Shown in pieces: positions 44,091 to 44,232 of a stretch of DNA of 44,232 bases. The DNA is from Bradyrhizobium sp. Ghvi. GTDB lineage: Bacteria > Pseudomonadota > Alphaproteobacteria > Rhizobiales > Xanthobacteraceae. The DNA is taken from assembly GCF_900115265.1 (NCBI RefSeq), contig NZ_FOVU01000022.1:9638-53869 (forward strand), in the 5' to 3' direction. The notes under the pieces are model-generated. The model searched no databases. It was not told the DNA's origin and saw nothing but the letters and a program-made list of their open reading frames with translations. The number at the start of each line of letters is the position of its first letter. Within the stretch, counting starts at the first letter, position 1. The translations under genes were made by a program, and so were the position numbers.

Positions 44091-44232
44091 GGAAACTCCA
44101 GTGAGAAGGCATCGTTGCGATCAGGACTAAAGGGCTACTTATCGTCTTCGCTCGGGAAGGGTTCGCAGGTTTTGCGGCCAAGGAATGTATCCGGCGCAGG
44201 ATCGCGCAATATTCGAACAGTTTTGTAGATCA
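44091..44232. other. Right edge, nothing recognised
   Basis: No gene or motif identified before the window ends. Confidence 0.3.

Noticed and set aside
43779..44228. 149-codon plus-strand frame at the right edge
   Set aside because: Overlaps the more convincing minus-strand 82-residue gene, which has a ribosome site and a recalled family pattern.

Overview
The window reads as chromosomal or island DNA of a high-GC alphaproteobacterium of the Rhizobiales, most likely a Bradyrhizobium-like rhizobium. This is inferred from the rhizobial type of L-rhamnose locus (ABC uptake, kinase, isomerase, and a fused aldolase/dehydrogenase), an EryD-like regulator, and a scatter of decayed insertion sequences, an integrase relic and single-gene relics of the kind found in rhizobial islands. 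No tRNA, rRNA or CRISPR array was seen.

Left flank (1-8284): a PAS-domain sensor gene running off the left edge, a dodecin gene, a frameshifted monooxygenase-like relic, a decayed IS110-family transposase, a large methyl-accepting chemotaxis protein with a small relic of a second one beside it, a truncated gamma-glutamylcyclotransferase-like gene, a complete but inactivated IS3-family element (27-bp inverted repeats), and the 3' part of a tyrosine integrase with two frameshifts.

Core (8285-42629): about 34 kb of intact, tightly packed sugar and polyol catabolism in three modules. Module 1 (8285-18792) is L-rhamnose: rhaD-rhaI leftwards, and rhaR-rhaT-rhaP-rhaQ-rhaS-rhaK rightwards, from a shared region holding four TGATTGA boxes. 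Module 2 (18916-30162) has a leftward operon (DeoR regulator, RhaK-like kinase, ribose-type ABC transporter, D-tagatose-3-epimerase-like enzyme), a divergent rightward set (RhaD-like aldolase without a dehydrogenase domain, D-ribulokinase-like kinase, HAD phosphatase) and a convergent aldo/keto reductase. It has no aldose isomerase, so it probably handles a ketose. Module 3 (31071-42629) is one long leftward operon: EryD-like regulator, maltose-type ABC transporter with two different ATPases, EryA-like kinase, 2-hydroxyacid dehydrogenase, FucA-like aldolase, and EryB/GlpD-like dehydrogenase.

All three modules share one logic: ABC uptake, FGGY kinase, class II aldolase, presumably ending in dihydroxyacetone phosphate plus a small aldehyde. 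Module 3 is the best candidate for something new. It has the erythritol core (eryA, eryB, eryD) but no eryC, eryH or eryI in the window. In their place are an aldolase and a hydroxyacid dehydrogenase, suggesting a polyol pathway that ends in aldol cleavage rather than isomerisation to erythrose-4-phosphate.

Right flank (42630-44232): a short exported peptide with a strong ribosome-binding site, a frameshifted 3' fragment of an rpoH-type sigma factor, an unidentified broken reading frame, and a small conserved-looking protein gene. The relics in both flanks carry single-base indels, while the core genes are all open.
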